A DNA stretch of 40,468 nucleotides from an uncultured Candidatus Poseidoniales archaeon (GCA_905182125.1 CAJJAV010000023.1:1-40468), one strand, 5' to 3'; numbered from the stretch's first letter, positions 7,708-17,716 are shown. A program made the numbers and translations. The notes: a model not told the origin generated them from the letters alone.

Positions 7708-10700
7708 GCCAAACAAATACAATGATCCCAAAGCGAATTGCACAGATTCGTTTCGGCCTGATGGACCCAAGTGAAATCCGCAAGATGTCCGCTGTCGAAG
7801 TGAAGACAGCAGACACCTACAAAGACGACGGTCACGCCTACCGTCAGGGTCTTATGGACCCTCACATGGGTGTTATCGAACCTGGTTTGGTCTGTCCGAC
7901 TGACAACTGCAAGTACGATGAGTCCCCCGGTCACTTTGGCCACATTCAACTCGAACTTCCAGTTATGCACATTGGTTTCGTGAACCTCATCAAGACCGCT
8001 TTGAAAGCAACTTGCAGCAAGTGCAGCGAGATTCTTCTTCACAGCGAGAGCGGTTCTCACCCATCGAACCCAGAACTGTCTGAGCAAGACTACTTCCGAG
8101 CACGTATCCGTGACATCATCACCAAGCACGGTGTTGGATCCACAGAATTTGCAAAGATCATCAAGGAAGTCGAGAAGGTCACCACCGGTACAAGCCGTGG
8201 TGTGTGCATGCACTGTGGTGAAGCACAAGGCAAAATCGCCCTCGACAAGCCTACAACTTTCAAGGAAAAGAAAGAATCCCAAGGCCAAAGCGGCAAGGAC
8301 GAAGGATGGCGCAAGCTCAACCCTCGTGACGTTCGTGAATGGCTCAGCGGTATTCCATCGGAATCCTTGATCTTTATCGGTATGGACAAACAAAACCGCC
8401 CAGAGTGGATTGTCCTCAAGGTGCTTCCAGTGCCTCCGATCACCGTCCGGCCTTCGATCACCCTCGATAGCGGCGACCGTTCAGAAGACGATTTGACTCA
8501 CAAACTTGTTGACGTCCTCCGTATCAACCAACGCCTTCGTGAAAACCGTGACTCCGGTGCTCCACAACTGATCGTTGAGGACCTTTGGGAACTGTTGCAA
8601 TACCACGTAACCACCTACTTCGACAACCAAACGTCTGGAATTCCTCCAGCACGTCACCGGTCCGGCCGAACCCTCAAGACGCTCACTCAGCGACTCAAGG
8701 GGAAGGAAGGTCGTTTCCGTAGCAACTTGTCTGGTAAGCGTGTCAACTTCTGTGCTCGGTCCGTGATCTCCCCTGATCCGTTCCTCGGCGTCAACGAAGT
8801 TGGTGTACCAACAAAAATCGCAAAGGAACTGACCGTTCCGATCCGTGTTACATCTCGAAACCGAGAGCAATTGCGACAAATGATTCTACGTGGTCCTGAT
8901 TTTCACCCAGGTGTCAACTACATCATCCGTGGTGACGGTCGACGTGTTCGAATCAACGAGCGCAGCCGATTGATCAACGCTGGATTCCGATGTCATAACC
9001 CAGAATGCAATGACGAAACCACAACGCGTCTCGACTTGCACTCTGTGCTTCCTGCACCAAACTTCCTACCGGGATTGGTCATTAAGCCGCAGATCACCAT
9101 CGCAACTGATGGAACATCTGAAACATCTTACATCGTTGATGACGATGCAACCCTCGCTAACCTTCGTGGTGAAGACGCAGAAGGTCACCGCCTCCCTGAG
9201 GACGACCCACGTGCTAAGCTTCACTACCGCTGGATGTGGGACCTTGCAGAAGCAGACAAGGTTCACCCAGATGCTCTTCCTGATCATCTCAAGGTCAACT
9301 GCCCTCACTGCCACAGCCCTGCTGATGAATGGGGCGACAACACTCGGGTCGAAGATCGTCTCTCGACGATTGACCGCAACGGCAACCCAAAGCCTGGATT
9401 GCTTGTTGAGCGACACTTGATCGACGGTGACGTTGCTATCTTTAACCGACAACCTTCGCTTCACCGCATGTCCATGATGGTCCACGAAGTTCGTGTTATG
9501 GAAGGCAAGACATTCCGATTTAACCTTGCAGTTTGTACCCCGTACAACGCTGACTTTGACGGTGACGAAATGAACCTTCACGTGATTCAATCTGAAGAAG
9601 CACGGGCTGAGGCTAAGATTTTGATGCGTGTTCAAGAACACATCCTGACCCCTCGCTACGGCGGTGCGGTGATTGGTGGAATTCACGACCACATTTCCGG
9701 TGCGTACTTATTGTCACGCCCTGGTACCCTCATCAACCGACGTCACGGTTTGGAAATGCTTGGTAGCATCAACTGGGAAGGCGCACTGCCTGAGATCGTC
9801 ATGGATCACCGAGGCAAGGAATGCTTCCGTGGGCAAGACATCATCTCACTGATCATCCCCGACAACATCCACCTTCGATTCCGAAGCCGATCAAACGACG
9901 AAGTTGTCGTCAAGGACGGTAAGGTCGAAGGAACACTCGACAAGCGTGCCATCGGTGCAGAAGACGGACGATTGCTGGATGCAATTGTTCAAACCAACGG
10001 CCCTGAAGAAGGGGCTCGTTTCCTCGATGAGTTCACACGCCTCACCATTGCAGCGTGCACCTCACTCGGATTCACAACAGGTATTGATGACGAAGATTTG
10101 AGTGCCGATGCACTCGCAGCGATCATCAAAGCAAACGTTGACGCTGGTGAGTTGGTTGAAGAAGCTCTTGCCAAGTTCGGTAAAGACGGTCGCGGCTACG
10201 AATCCCGCCCCGGCCGTACACCTCGTGAAACCCTCGAAGAAGACATCATGGTCATCCTCGATGGTGGTAAGCAAGAAGCTGGTGACGTAGCAAAGAACGA
10301 ACTGGCTCAGTCCGGTTCAACCAACGCTGCAGTCAACATGGCAATCTCTGGAGCTCGTGGTTCCATGGACAACCTCAACATGATGGCCGGTTCCATTGGT
10401 CAAGCAAAGGTTCGTGGAAAGCGGCTTGAGCGTGGCTACAACGAACGTGTTCTACCCCACTTCCGTCGTGGCGGTCGTGCAGCAGCCGACCGTGGTTTCA
10501 TCTCGAGTTCATTCAAGCGTGGTCTTGAGCCTACGGAGTTCTTCATGCTCTCCGTGTCTGGCCGTGAATCACTGGTCGATACCGCTGTCCGTACTGCAAA
10601 GTCTGGATACATGCAACGCCGACTGATCAACGCTATGGACGACTTGAAGGTCTACGACGACGGTATGTTGTCGGTCCGTAACACTGCAAACCGAATCATC

Positions 10701-10907
10701 CAATTCAGCTACGGTGAAGATGGTATTGACCCATCCCGTGGTGTGCATGGTTCACCATTCAACATCGACGTCATTGTCGATGAAGCCCTAGGAACCGAAG
10801 GTGCAAAACTCGACGTACGCGATTCCTTTGAACCAACAACTGCCCGAATCGATTCTGATGATCTCGAGCATGGTGAAGCTGGAAATGCCGAAGGAGGCGA
10901 TGACTGA
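7704..10907 (+). CDS. rpoA1: RNA polymerase subunit A' with a Cys-containing insertion
   Basis: N-terminal part of the largest archaeal RNA polymerase subunit. The catalytic loop NADFDGDE is at residues 615-622, with magnesium-binding Asp617, Asp619 and Asp621. [11 protein letters not shown] precedes it, and the C-terminal part has [25 protein letters not shown]. It has 1067 residues, whereas A' is usually about 880. Much of the excess is an insertion at residues about 427-565, between [14 protein letters not shown] and [11 protein letters not shown], with Cys pairs C430/C435 and C533/C536 that could form a zinc ribbon. The first N-terminal zinc site is altered (C64, C69, then S74 where Cys is expected before PGHFGH), while the CxxC pairs at 104 and 168 remain. 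It overlaps rpoB by four bases and rpoA2 by one. Confidence 0.97.
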   Translation: MSQTNTMIPKRIAQIRFGLMDPSEIRKMSAVEVKTADTYKDDGHAYRQGLMDPHMGVIEPGLVCPTDNCKYDESPGHFGHIQLELPVMHIGFVNLIKTALKATCSKCSEILLHSESGSHPSNPELSEQDYFRARIRDIITKHGVGSTEFAKIIKEVEKVTTGTSRGVCMHCGEAQGKIALDKPTTFKEKKESQGQSGKDEGWRKLNPRDVREWLSGIPSESLIFIGMDKQNRPEWIVLKVLPVPPITVRPSITLDSGDRSEDDLTHKLVDVLRINQRLRENRDSGAPQLIVEDLWELLQYHVTTYFDNQTSGIPPARHRSGRTLKTLTQRLKGKEGRFRSNLSGKRVNFCARSVISPDPFLGVNEVGVPTKIAKELTVPIRVTSRNREQLRQMILRGPDFHPGVNYIIRGDGRRVRINERSRLINAGFRCHNPECNDETTTRLDLHSVLPAPNFLPGLVIKPQITIATDGTSETSYIVDDDATLANLRGEDAEGHRLPEDDPRAKLHYRWMWDLAEADKVHPDALPDHLKVNCPHCHSPADEWGDNTRVEDRLSTIDRNGNPKPGLLVERHLIDGDVAIFNRQPSLHRMSMMVHEVRVMEGKTFRFNLAVCTPYNADFDGDEMNLHVIQSEEARAEAKILMRVQEHILTPRYGGAVIGGIHDHISGAYLLSRPGTLINRRHGLEMLGSINWEGALPEIVMDHRGKECFRGQDIISLIIPDNIHLRFRSRSNDEVVVKDGKVEGTLDKRAIGAEDGRLLDAIVQTNGPEEGARFLDEFTRLTIAACTSLGFTTGIDDEDLSADALAAIIKANVDAGELVEEALAKFGKDGRGYESRPGRTPRETLEEDIMVILDGGKQEAGDVAKNELAQSGSTNAAVNMAISGARGSMDNLNMMAGSIGQAKVRGKRLERGYNERVLPHFRRGGRAAADRGFISSSFKRGLEPTEFFMLSVSGRESLVDTAVRTAKSGYMQRRLINAMDDLKVYDDGMLSVRNTANRIIQFSYGEDGIDPSRGVHGSPFNIDVIVDEALGTEGAKLDVRDSFEPTTARIDSDDLEHGEAGNAEGGDD

Positions 10908-12469
10908 TGGTCGTAAAGAGTGCAACCAAGAAGAAGCTCATGGATTTGGGCATTGCAGAAAACTACGCTCACACCCTTGCAGATGACAAGAAGTGGGACG
11001 ATGTCAAGATCCTTGGCGCTGGAGAAATCGCACAATTGTGTGAAACAGATTCAGAAACCGCTGCAACCATCAAAGCAACCATCGACGCTGCCAGCAAGAA
11101 AGGCGGCGACTCAAACAGTGAAAACACAGGTCCCACAACATCCGTTCGACTCAAGCGTCGAACTGGTCGCTTGAGTGCCCGTGCTAAGACTGCAGCAGAT
11201 ATGGACACCTACGATTCCGGAGAGAAACTCTTGACCTCCATCGATCCATTGGCAGACGACCCCGTTTTCAAGTCCCTCGTCGCTGCTGTCGAGACCAACG
11301 GAACCGTTCGCTTCACAGACCGGATTTTCCACGACCTAACCGTGGCTATTCACGCTCGTGGAAAGAAGAAGTTGACCAAGCCTCAGGCTAAGAAAGTCGT
11401 CGATGAAGCAGTTGTCGCACTTGACAAAGCAAGCATCGATCCTTACGAAGCAGCAGGTATTATCACCGCTCAATCCATTGGCGAACCTGGTACACAGATG
11501 ACCATGCGTACGTTCCACTATGCTGGTGTTGCAACGGTCAACGTAACCCAAGGTCTTCCACGGATCATCGAAATTGTCGACGCCCGTAAAGTCCCGAACA
11601 CCCCTACGATGACCATCCGTCTTTCCGCTGAGAAGAAAACCTCAGCCGAGGAAGCTCGCAAACTTGCGGCTGCAATCGAGGTGACCACAACTGTCAACAT
11701 CGCTTCTCTTGAAACCGACGTCGCTCAACGCCGATTGGTTTTGAAGCTCAACAAAGGTAACCTCAAGCAGAAGAACATGACTGGTTTGGAAGTGAAAGAC
11801 AAACTCGAGCGTGCTACCCGATTGCTGGTTCAACCTGACAAGGACAAGAATCCGTCCACATTGACCTTGATTCCTGGTGTTCATTCACCAGAAGACCTCG
11901 CTGAACTTGCTGAAAACCCACCATCGTACACAATGTTGCTTCAACTTGAAGAAAAGATTCGTGACATGCGCCTCAAGGGTATTCCTAACATCGAACGAGC
12001 AAACGTTCAACTTGACGATAAGACGGGCGAATACTACCTTTCGACCATCGGTTCAAACCTCACCCGTGTGAGCGAAATCGAGACCATCGACCGCACACGA
12101 ACCTACACCAACAACATCATTGAAATTTATGAATTCCTTGGAATTGAGGCTGCTCGACAATCGATCATCAATGAACTGCAAGCGACCCTTGATGGCGCAC
12201 GACTCGAAGTCGACGTTCGTCACTTGTTGCTCGTCGCAGACGTCATGACCTCCGAAGGTGAAGTGCGGGCTATTGGCCGTCACGGTGTGTCCGGAACCAA
12301 GCACAGTATCTTGGCTCGGGCTGCTTTCGAAGTCACCGTCAATCACTTGCTCAAGGCCGGTATTATCGGCGAGCGAGATTACCTCACCGGTGTTGCAGAA
12401 AACATCATTGTCGGACAACCAATTTCTTTGGGAACCGGCAGTGTCGAACTGTATTACATCCCTGAGTGA
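10907..12469 (+). CDS. rpoA2: RNA polymerase subunit A'' with an N-terminal domain shared with RpoH
   Basis: C-terminal part of the largest RNA polymerase subunit, containing the trigger loop and bridge-helix region. The hallmark [20 protein letters not shown] is at residues about 184-203, followed by [18 protein letters not shown], and the end has [18 protein letters not shown] near the conserved C-terminal cleft segment. The recognisable A'' sequence starts near residue 105. The first 43 residues, beginning [15 protein letters not shown], match the start of RpoH at about 24 positions, and a basic linker follows (residues 80-95). The start codon overlaps the rpoA1 stop (TGATG), which indicates translational coupling. 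The end of the gene is 44 bases before rpl30e. Confidence 0.97.
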   Translation: MVVKSATKKKLMDLGIAENYAHTLADDKKWDDVKILGAGEIAQLCETDSETAATIKATIDAASKKGGDSNSENTGPTTSVRLKRRTGRLSARAKTAADMDTYDSGEKLLTSIDPLADDPVFKSLVAAVETNGTVRFTDRIFHDLTVAIHARGKKKLTKPQAKKVVDEAVVALDKASIDPYEAAGIITAQSIGEPGTQMTMRTFHYAGVATVNVTQGLPRIIEIVDARKVPNTPTMTIRLSAEKKTSAEEARKLAAAIEVTTTVNIASLETDVAQRRLVLKLNKGNLKQKNMTGLEVKDKLERATRLLVQPDKDKNPSTLTLIPGVHSPEDLAELAENPPSYTMLLQLEEKIRDMRLKGIPNIERANVQLDDKTGEYYLSTIGSNLTRVSEIETIDRTRTYTNNIIEIYEFLGIEAARQSIINELQATLDGARLEVDVRHLLLVADVMTSEGEVRAIGRHGVSGTKHSILARAAFEVTVNHLLKAGIIGERDYLTGVAENIIVGQPISLGTGSVELYYIPE

Positions 12470-12500
12470 GTATCCAACCATGAGAAACAGAGTGGAGTAT

Positions 12501-12505
12501 GGAGG
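12501..12505 (+). promoter_or_regulatory. Ribosome binding site of rpl30e
   Basis: GGAGG lies eight bases before the ATG at 12514, which fixes that start. Confidence 0.6.
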
Positions 12506-12513
12506 AATAAAAT

Positions 12514-12813
12514 ATGGATCTAAGCCGACAACTAAAAAATGCAATTGCAACCGGAAACCTACGATTTGGACAACGTCAAGCACTCGATGCCTGTGCTCGT
12601 GGTGAAGCGAAACTCGTGATTTTGGCGGCGAACTGTCCGACCGAATTCGTGGATGATCTGCACGCTCGTCACCCTGAAGTGACCAAGTTCCGTGCAGCAA
12701 TGGTCAACCGAGAACTCGGAATCGCTTGTGGTAAGCCGTTTTCGGTTTCCACCCTCAGCATTATCGATGCTGGTGACAGTGATCTGCTCACCCTTGAAAC
12801 CAACCTCGAGTGA
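12514..12813 (+). CDS. rpl30e: Ribosomal protein eL30 (L30e)
   Basis: Large-subunit ribosomal protein of the eL30 family, an RNA-binding alpha/beta/alpha sandwich related to L7Ae. The 99-residue length is normal. The diagnostic AKLVILAANCP is at residues 32-42, and the end has GIACGKPFSVSTLSIIDAGDSD, matching the family's 'GKPFxVSxLxIxDPGDSD' signature. It follows rpoA2 as in most archaea. The usual next genes (nusA, rps12, rps7, elongation factors) do not follow here; a hairpin and then a surface-protein gene come instead, so the operon appears to end at this point. Confidence 0.95.
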   Translation: MDLSRQLKNAIATGNLRFGQRQALDACARGEAKLVILAANCPTEFVDDLHARHPEVTKFRAAMVNRELGIACGKPFSVSTLSIIDAGDSDLLTLETNLE

Positions 12814-12817
12814 CCCC

Positions 12818-12836
12818 AAGCGCCACTTTGGCGTTT
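12818..12836 (+). terminator. Hairpin after rpl30e, candidate operon terminator
   Basis: AAGCGCC and GGCGTTT form a seven-pair stem (one G-T pair) around the loop ACTTT, five bases after the rpl30e stop. There is no long T tract, so it may mark processing or termination rather than a bacterial-type terminator. Confidence 0.4.
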
Positions 12837-12887
12837 CAAGGCTCGCGGTCAATGGATGGAAGCCTTCTTGTCCTCTAGGCTCGAGCA

Positions 12888-15800
12888 ATGTCTATGGCAA
12901 CTGCCTTCCTCCGCTCTTCAGCAACCTCTGTCATGCTTTTGATGCTGCTATCGCTCTTTGCACCGCTGGTAAGCCTCGCTCCGGATTCACACTTGCAGAC
13001 CTCATCGGAGCTGGCTGAGCCAACCTCGGTGGAGCGTGTTCAAGCACGTGCGAGCAGTGCCAATCCAATGTTGATCAGCGGTGGCACCTCTGCTGGCGCA
13101 GAGTTCATTGAGGCACTGGAATACACTTCTGGCTCCTATGCCTTCGGCGGCACCTGGAACACAAGCAACGGACAGACCCTCACCTTCGGAAGCCAAACCC
13201 TTCCACCTACGAGTCCCTTCGGGCAGGAATTTTACATCGGTGCTGTGGAAAGTACAGGCCAATACCAATACGTCTTAGGAGCGGATCACAACCTTCCAAA
13301 CAATCCTGGAATTTCGATTTTCGGTGATTTAGCAGTTGGCATGGCCGGTGAGATTATTGTCGCTGGTTTTTACACAGGTTCGATTCAATTTGGCATGTCA
13401 ACCATCGCTTCTTCATCCGTAGACGGCTTCATTGCCATGGCCGACCCGAACGGTCAATGGCTTTGGGCCCATAGTTTCCAGACCGTGGTAAATAATTCTC
13501 AAGAGACAAGTCAAATTGAATCGGTTACAATTGATTTCAACGGTGACGTCATTGTCACAGGGGTTCACCAAGGTGAGACTGATTTCGGGGGGATCGTCTT
13601 GAACGTCAGCGATCAAGAAGTCTTCGTAGCGAAAATTGACGGCGTGACGGGAACCCTTGTTTGGGTGACATCGGGCGGCGGTGTTGGCAATCAGATTGTT
13701 TCTGGCGTAGAAGTCAATTCGATGGGCGATATTTTCATCACTGGAATCACCTTTGGCAACATGATTTTCGGTACCAATTCATACATTCCAGCAGGGAACA
13801 GTGACACTTTCTTCATCAAATTTGATCCCTCTGGTACCGTGAAAACTCTGAGTGGCCTTGGCACTCCGGGTCAAGACACTCAGGCCACGTCCATGGCCAT
13901 CAGCCTCAATGACGATCTCTACATCGGTGGATTGTACGACGGAAGGCTGCAAGGCAACGGTCCTTCCGGGTCATGGTCAATCACATCAACTCAGGGTGGT
14001 CAACAAGATGCTTTCGTCCTGAAGAACCCCTTTGCAACCCTCACTGGTACAAGTTGGGCTGCTACGGGGGGCAGTTCTTCAGTCGACTCCATTCGTGGCA
14101 TAGCCATCAACTCAATGGACGAGGTGTTCATTGTGACAACCCTCGATGCAACCTTCACCGGTGGCCAACAATCTGCTGTGGTCGGTGGTAATTTTGATGG
14201 GATGGTGGGGGCGTTGTCCTCCAGCGGGGTGTGGAACTGGATGGAAACAACCTCTGGTGCTGATTACGAAGTTCTCTATTCCATCGCTATCAATGAAAGC
14301 GATATTGTCACTGTCGGTGGTGGGCTTGCGGGCGGTTCCATGAGTAAGAGTGGGCTGACCCTCACCTCCCCTTCCAGTTGGGACGCCATCCTGTGGTCAC
14401 TTGATCCCAGTGCTAAGAAAGATGCAGACGTGGACGGTGTTCCTGATTCTGAGGATAACTGCCCGAATGTGTCCAACCCTGCACAAGGTAACACTGACGG
14501 GGATGCGAACGGCGATGCTTGTGATTCGGATGACGACAATGACGGAATCACCGACAATTTCCCTGATCTCTGCCCCCGTGGCGGCCAATTCAATTGGACG
14601 AGCGGACAAGACACAACCAACCCTTCAGCATCGACGGATTGGGACAATGATGGATGCAAAGATGATGTCGAAGATTCAGATGACGATAACGATGAAATCG
14701 ATGACGTCGATGATAACTGCCCTTGGACTTCCTACGCCCCCCCTCGCCCGACTTGGGTCTCTGATTCCAGTTCTGACAACGATGGCGATGGTTGCCGTGA
14801 CAGCGATGAAGACACCGATGATGATGCGGATGGTTTCAGCGACGTTAGCGATGATTGCCCTACAATCTCAGGTACCTCTCTGAACGGGACTCAAGGATGC
14901 CTCGATTCTGATGGTGACAGCTGGGCCGATGATTTCGACGACTGTCCGAACCAAGCTGGTGACTCAACCCTTGGCGGAAAGAACGCCTGCCCTGACGCCG
15001 ATGGCGATGGTTGGGCAGACATCGACGACGCTTTCGATGCTGATGCCACACAGTGGGCTGACGCTGACGGTGATGGTTATGGCGACAACACGCTTGGCAC
15101 CACTCCAGATGATTGTCCGAACCAAGCTGGGACCTCAAGCCTCGATCGACTTGGCTGTTTCGACGCAGATGAAGATGGCTATTCCGATGCCGATGGTTTT
15201 TGGTCCACCGAAGACGGAGCAGATGCCTTTGGAAATGATCCGACTCAATGGTCAGACTTCGACGAGGATGGCTTTGGTGACAATTGGGCGAACGCTTCGT
15301 GGACAGACCGCAACACAATGTGGCCGGGTCAATTTAATCAAGATGTCACTTCACAAGATGCCTGCCCACTCCAAGCTGGTACGTCCTGGCAAGCCGGAAT
15401 GATTGGGTGCCCGGATGCTGATGGCGATGGTTGGTACGATGTGATGGATGCCTTCCCACAGGAAGCAACCCAATACATCGACACGGATAATGACGGTTTC
15501 GGGGACAATGAATCAGGATTCGAACCTGATGCATGCCCAACCGTGGCCGGCACCTCAACCTTTGACCGATACGGTTGCCTCGATTCCGATGGTGATCTTC
15601 GTTCAGATCCCGACATCAATTGGATGCCTACACAAGGTGGGGATGCATTCCCTACAGAACCAACACAATGGGCTGATGAAGACCTCGACGGCTATGGCGA
15701 CAACCCAACCGGTGTCACACCTGATGATTGTCCAACTGTTCGCGACACATCAAGCATCGACCGCCTTGGATGCGCTGACACCGATGGTGATGGCTATTCC

Positions 15801-16400
15801 GACCCTGATGCTGAATGGACGCTTGCAGATGGTGCAGATGCTTGCATTAACGGCCGTGGCAACTCAACTTTGGACCGGTTCGGATGCTACGACAAAGACG
15901 GTGATGGTTATTCCAACCCAAGCACTGACTGGACCCTCGATGATGGCGCAGACGCTTACGTTGAAGATCCAACCCGATGGATCCTAGAAAAGCAAACATC
16001 AAGCGATTCTCTTTCAAGTGGTTCAGCCGTTATGTACGGCTTTGGTGGCTTAATTTTGATTGGTGCGCTCGCTGGCGGTGCTTTCTTCCTCCGAGGTCGG
16101 AGTGCCGATGATGAACAAAAAGCATGGGCGCAGCCTGCAGCCGGCGGTATGCCCAGCATGCCTTCGATGACTGCTCAACCCGCAGCCGTTGCAATGCCAA
16201 ACTTCGCAGCCCAACCAGTGGCTCAGCAGGCAGTTGCAACCTACGCAGCCCCAGCAGTCCAAGCAATCCAGCCAGTTTCACAACCAGCGCCAGTCGCTGA
16301 CCCTGCTCGGGATTATTACAATGGACTGTTGGCCCAAGGCTATCCTGCTGCTGACGCCATTGGCTACACGCAACATTACTACCCGACCTTCCAGGGTTAA
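12888..16400 (+). CDS. Large membrane-anchored surface protein with propeller-like and thrombospondin type 3 repeats
   Basis: A 1170-residue secreted and anchored protein. Residues 1 to about 30 form a signal peptide with a hydrophobic core (SVMLLMLLSLFAPLVSL). Residues about 60-500 contain beta-propeller-like repeats of the form 'G-D-hydrophobic-(V/I)(V/I)(T/A)G...G(T/S)xxFG' with xxDxFIxK strands, resembling SBBP repeats. Residues about 508-1040 are Asp-rich repeats of thrombospondin type 3 character (DADVDGVPDSEDNCP and many DxDGDG(Y/W) units) that should bind many calcium ions. A membrane helix lies at about 1048-1069, then a cytoplasmic Ala/Pro/Gln-rich linker and a final helical motif, DYYNGLLAQGYPAADAIGYT. 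No catalytic domain is seen. Possible roles are adhesion or substrate binding. Confidence 0.85.
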   Translation: MSMATAFLRSSATSVMLLMLLSLFAPLVSLAPDSHLQTSSELAEPTSVERVQARASSANPMLISGGTSAGAEFIEALEYTSGSYAFGGTWNTSNGQTLTFGSQTLPPTSPFGQEFYIGAVESTGQYQYVLGADHNLPNNPGISIFGDLAVGMAGEIIVAGFYTGSIQFGMSTIASSSVDGFIAMADPNGQWLWAHSFQTVVNNSQETSQIESVTIDFNGDVIVTGVHQGETDFGGIVLNVSDQEVFVAKIDGVTGTLVWVTSGGGVGNQIVSGVEVNSMGDIFITGITFGNMIFGTNSYIPAGNSDTFFIKFDPSGTVKTLSGLGTPGQDTQATSMAISLNDDLYIGGLYDGRLQGNGPSGSWSITSTQGGQQDAFVLKNPFATLTGTSWAATGGSSSVDSIRGIAINSMDEVFIVTTLDATFTGGQQSAVVGGNFDGMVGALSSSGVWNWMETTSGADYEVLYSIAINESDIVTVGGGLAGGSMSKSGLTLTSPSSWDAILWSLDPSAKKDADVDGVPDSEDNCPNVSNPAQGNTDGDANGDACDSDDDNDGITDNFPDLCPRGGQFNWTSGQDTTNPSASTDWDNDGCKDDVEDSDDDNDEIDDVDDNCPWTSYAPPRPTWVSDSSSDNDGDGCRDSDEDTDDDADGFSDVSDDCPTISGTSLNGTQGCLDSDGDSWADDFDDCPNQAGDSTLGGKNACPDADGDGWADIDDAFDADATQWADADGDGYGDNTLGTTPDDCPNQAGTSSLDRLGCFDADEDGYSDADGFWSTEDGADAFGNDPTQWSDFDEDGFGDNWANASWTDRNTMWPGQFNQDVTSQDACPLQAGTSWQAGMIGCPDADGDGWYDVMDAFPQEATQYIDTDNDGFGDNESGFEPDACPTVAGTSTFDRYGCLDSDGDLRSDPDINWMPTQGGDAFPTEPTQWADEDLDGYGDNPTGVTPDDCPTVRDTSSIDRLGCADTDGDGYSDPDAEWTLADGADACINGRGNSTLDRFGCYDKDGDGYSNPSTDWTLDDGADAYVEDPTRWILEKQTSSDSLSSGSAVMYGFGGLILIGALAGGAFFLRGRSADDEQKAWAQPAAGGMPSMPSMTAQPAAVAMPNFAAQPVAQQAVATYAAPAVQAIQPVSQPAPVADPARDYYNGLLAQGYPAADAIGYTQHYYPTFQG

Positions 16401-16568
16401 CGGGCCGACTGTGATGCCCCTGTTGTTCACAAATCGATCAACAGCCTCCAGTTTCACGGATGAGAGCAGCGACAAAATTCACGTTGTCAATGTCTTTGAT
16501 GTTGTTGTGAGGACAATCGCATTCTGGGACATACACACATAAGTGAACTTCACTACAAAATTAAACTC

Positions 16569-16576
16569 TTTTTATT
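16569..16576 (+). promoter_or_regulatory. Candidate TATA box before the SAP / zinc-ribbon gene
   Basis: TTTTTATT lies 32-39 bases before the TTG start at 16608 and 41-48 bases before the alternative GTG at 16617, compatible with a very short leader. Evidence is positional. Confidence 0.3.
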
Positions 16577-16607
16577 CCGGATAAATCTTTATGACACCTA
16601 CAGAGAA

Positions 16608-17012
16608 TTGGAATCTGTGTTTGACCTAAATTCCTTGACAGTTGTCGAATTAAAAAAACTGCTGAAGGACCAAGACCTTCCAGTTTCTGGAAAAAAGTCA
16701 GAACTCATCTCCCGGCTTGAAGAAACTGAGAACGTACCCCCCATTCAGGATGAAAAGGTAGAGAAATTAACGATTGCTTGCCCTTCGTGTAATTCTAATC
16801 TTAGATACCCGCATGAGTATTATGGTAAATTGAGATGCCCAACATGCAGTCGAACTTTCAACCCAGCATCTCCAAACACATCCGGTTCAAACATAAAGCC
16901 ACTTGGCGCAATATTGTTCGGAACCCTCGCATTAGTATTGATCACTGCACTCGTTTTTGTATATTTCATTGTGATTCCATTGAGTTGCGTGTGGAGTCAT
17001 GGTGGGTGCTGA
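16608..17012 (+). CDS. Small membrane protein with SAP-like motif and zinc ribbon
   Basis: A 134-residue protein with three recognisable parts. Residues about 6-40 (LNSLTVVELKKLLKDQDLPV followed by GKKSELISRLEE) match a SAP motif, a helix-extension-helix that binds nucleic acid in many proteins. Residues about 57-86 form a zinc ribbon of the MJ0042 type, CPSCNSNLRYP...LRCPTCSRTF. Residues about 97-120 are a membrane helix, followed by a short Cys-containing tail. The SAP and zinc parts would face the cytoplasm. The same ribbon occurs twice in the surface protein at 34976-37468. There is no in-frame ATG; TTG at 16608 or GTG at 16617 must be used. Confidence 0.7.
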   Translation: MESVFDLNSLTVVELKKLLKDQDLPVSGKKSELISRLEETENVPPIQDEKVEKLTIACPSCNSNLRYPHEYYGKLRCPTCSRTFNPASPNTSGSNIKPLGAILFGTLALVLITALVFVYFIVIPLSCVWSHGGC

Positions 17013-17037
17013 TAGTCAGATTTATTTCCTGAGGTAC

Positions 17038-17697
17038 CTATTGTGACGCCTCGCTGCGTTGTTTCTTCATCGCTGCTTCATGAAGCCACTTGAGTTCCAA
17101 AAGACGGCAGACTGCAGGTGCCCATTGACGTTTGAAAGCAGGATGGAAACGCAATTGGTTATCCCTTCGTAACATTTCCCGATAGATCTGGTCCAAAGCA
17201 ACGGAGAGATCGGGCATGTGCATATTGATCCGTTTTTTCTTCGGAGGTTTGTAATCCATTGATTCCCGCAAGAGACGCTCCAAGAACCCCACTTCACATT
17301 GAAACAATTTGTTCATTTCCCCTCTCAGTTGATGGGGCAATCCATTGGGCCTTTGCCCGCGCTGTATGAAAGAGTCATCCGGTGTTGCTCCAATCACACG
17401 GCTCGAACGTCGCCCTTTTGGCCCTGTGCGTTTTTTGAGGGCTGCAGCATAATCGATGCTTATACGCAGCGTGTGCAAGCGGTTGTTTTTGCTGTCCTCC
17501 CAGGCTTTCCCATGAGATACACCCGATTTGGCATGCTGACTAATCTTGCAATATCTACGTGAACGAAGCATCTCCCAAGTAGGTTGGACCACCATAGTGG
17601 GGCCTTGTTTGGGTCGCTTATAAACCGTCTGAAAGCGCCATAGTATTGTGTGTTTTTTTGAAGGCGGTTTCGCAGTATAGCGGACCCTTTTAGGCAT
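17038..17697 (-). CDS. Basic protein of unknown function, divergent from the phosphatase cassette
   Basis: A 219-residue, strongly basic protein without signal peptide or membrane segment. I do not recognise it. The N-terminus is Lys/Arg-rich (MPKRVRYTAKPPSKKH), there is a basic loop KKRTGPKGRRSSR near the middle, and the C-terminal 60 residues look helical, with LSVALDQIYREMLRR and VCRLLELKWLHEAAMKKQ. The charge suggests nucleic-acid binding, but no known fold can be named. The start is set at ATG 17697; a longer open frame to 17841 would run through the divergent promoter and into the opposite gene. It ends 25 bases from the convergent SAP gene. Confidence 0.6.
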   Translation of the reverse strand: MPKRVRYTAKPPSKKHTILWRFQTVYKRPKQGPTMVVQPTWEMLRSRRYCKISQHAKSGVSHGKAWEDSKNNRLHTLRISIDYAAALKKRTGPKGRRSSRVIGATPDDSFIQRGQRPNGLPHQLRGEMNKLFQCEVGFLERLLRESMDYKPPKKKRINMHMPDLSVALDQIYREMLRRDNQLRFHPAFKRQWAPAVCRLLELKWLHEAAMKKQRSEASQ

Positions 17698-17716
17698 TAA
17701 TATAAGGTGGAATGAT

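Noticed and set aside
7611-8393. 260-aa minus-strand frame across the rpoB/rpoA1 junction
   Set aside because: Antisense shadow of the polymerase genes, with no family motifs.
14400-16000. Asp-rich repeats as low-complexity or sequencing artefact
   Set aside because: The units keep regular Cys, Gly and Asp spacing (DxDGDGxxD, DxCP) typical of calcium-binding thrombospondin type 3 repeats, and codons vary between units.
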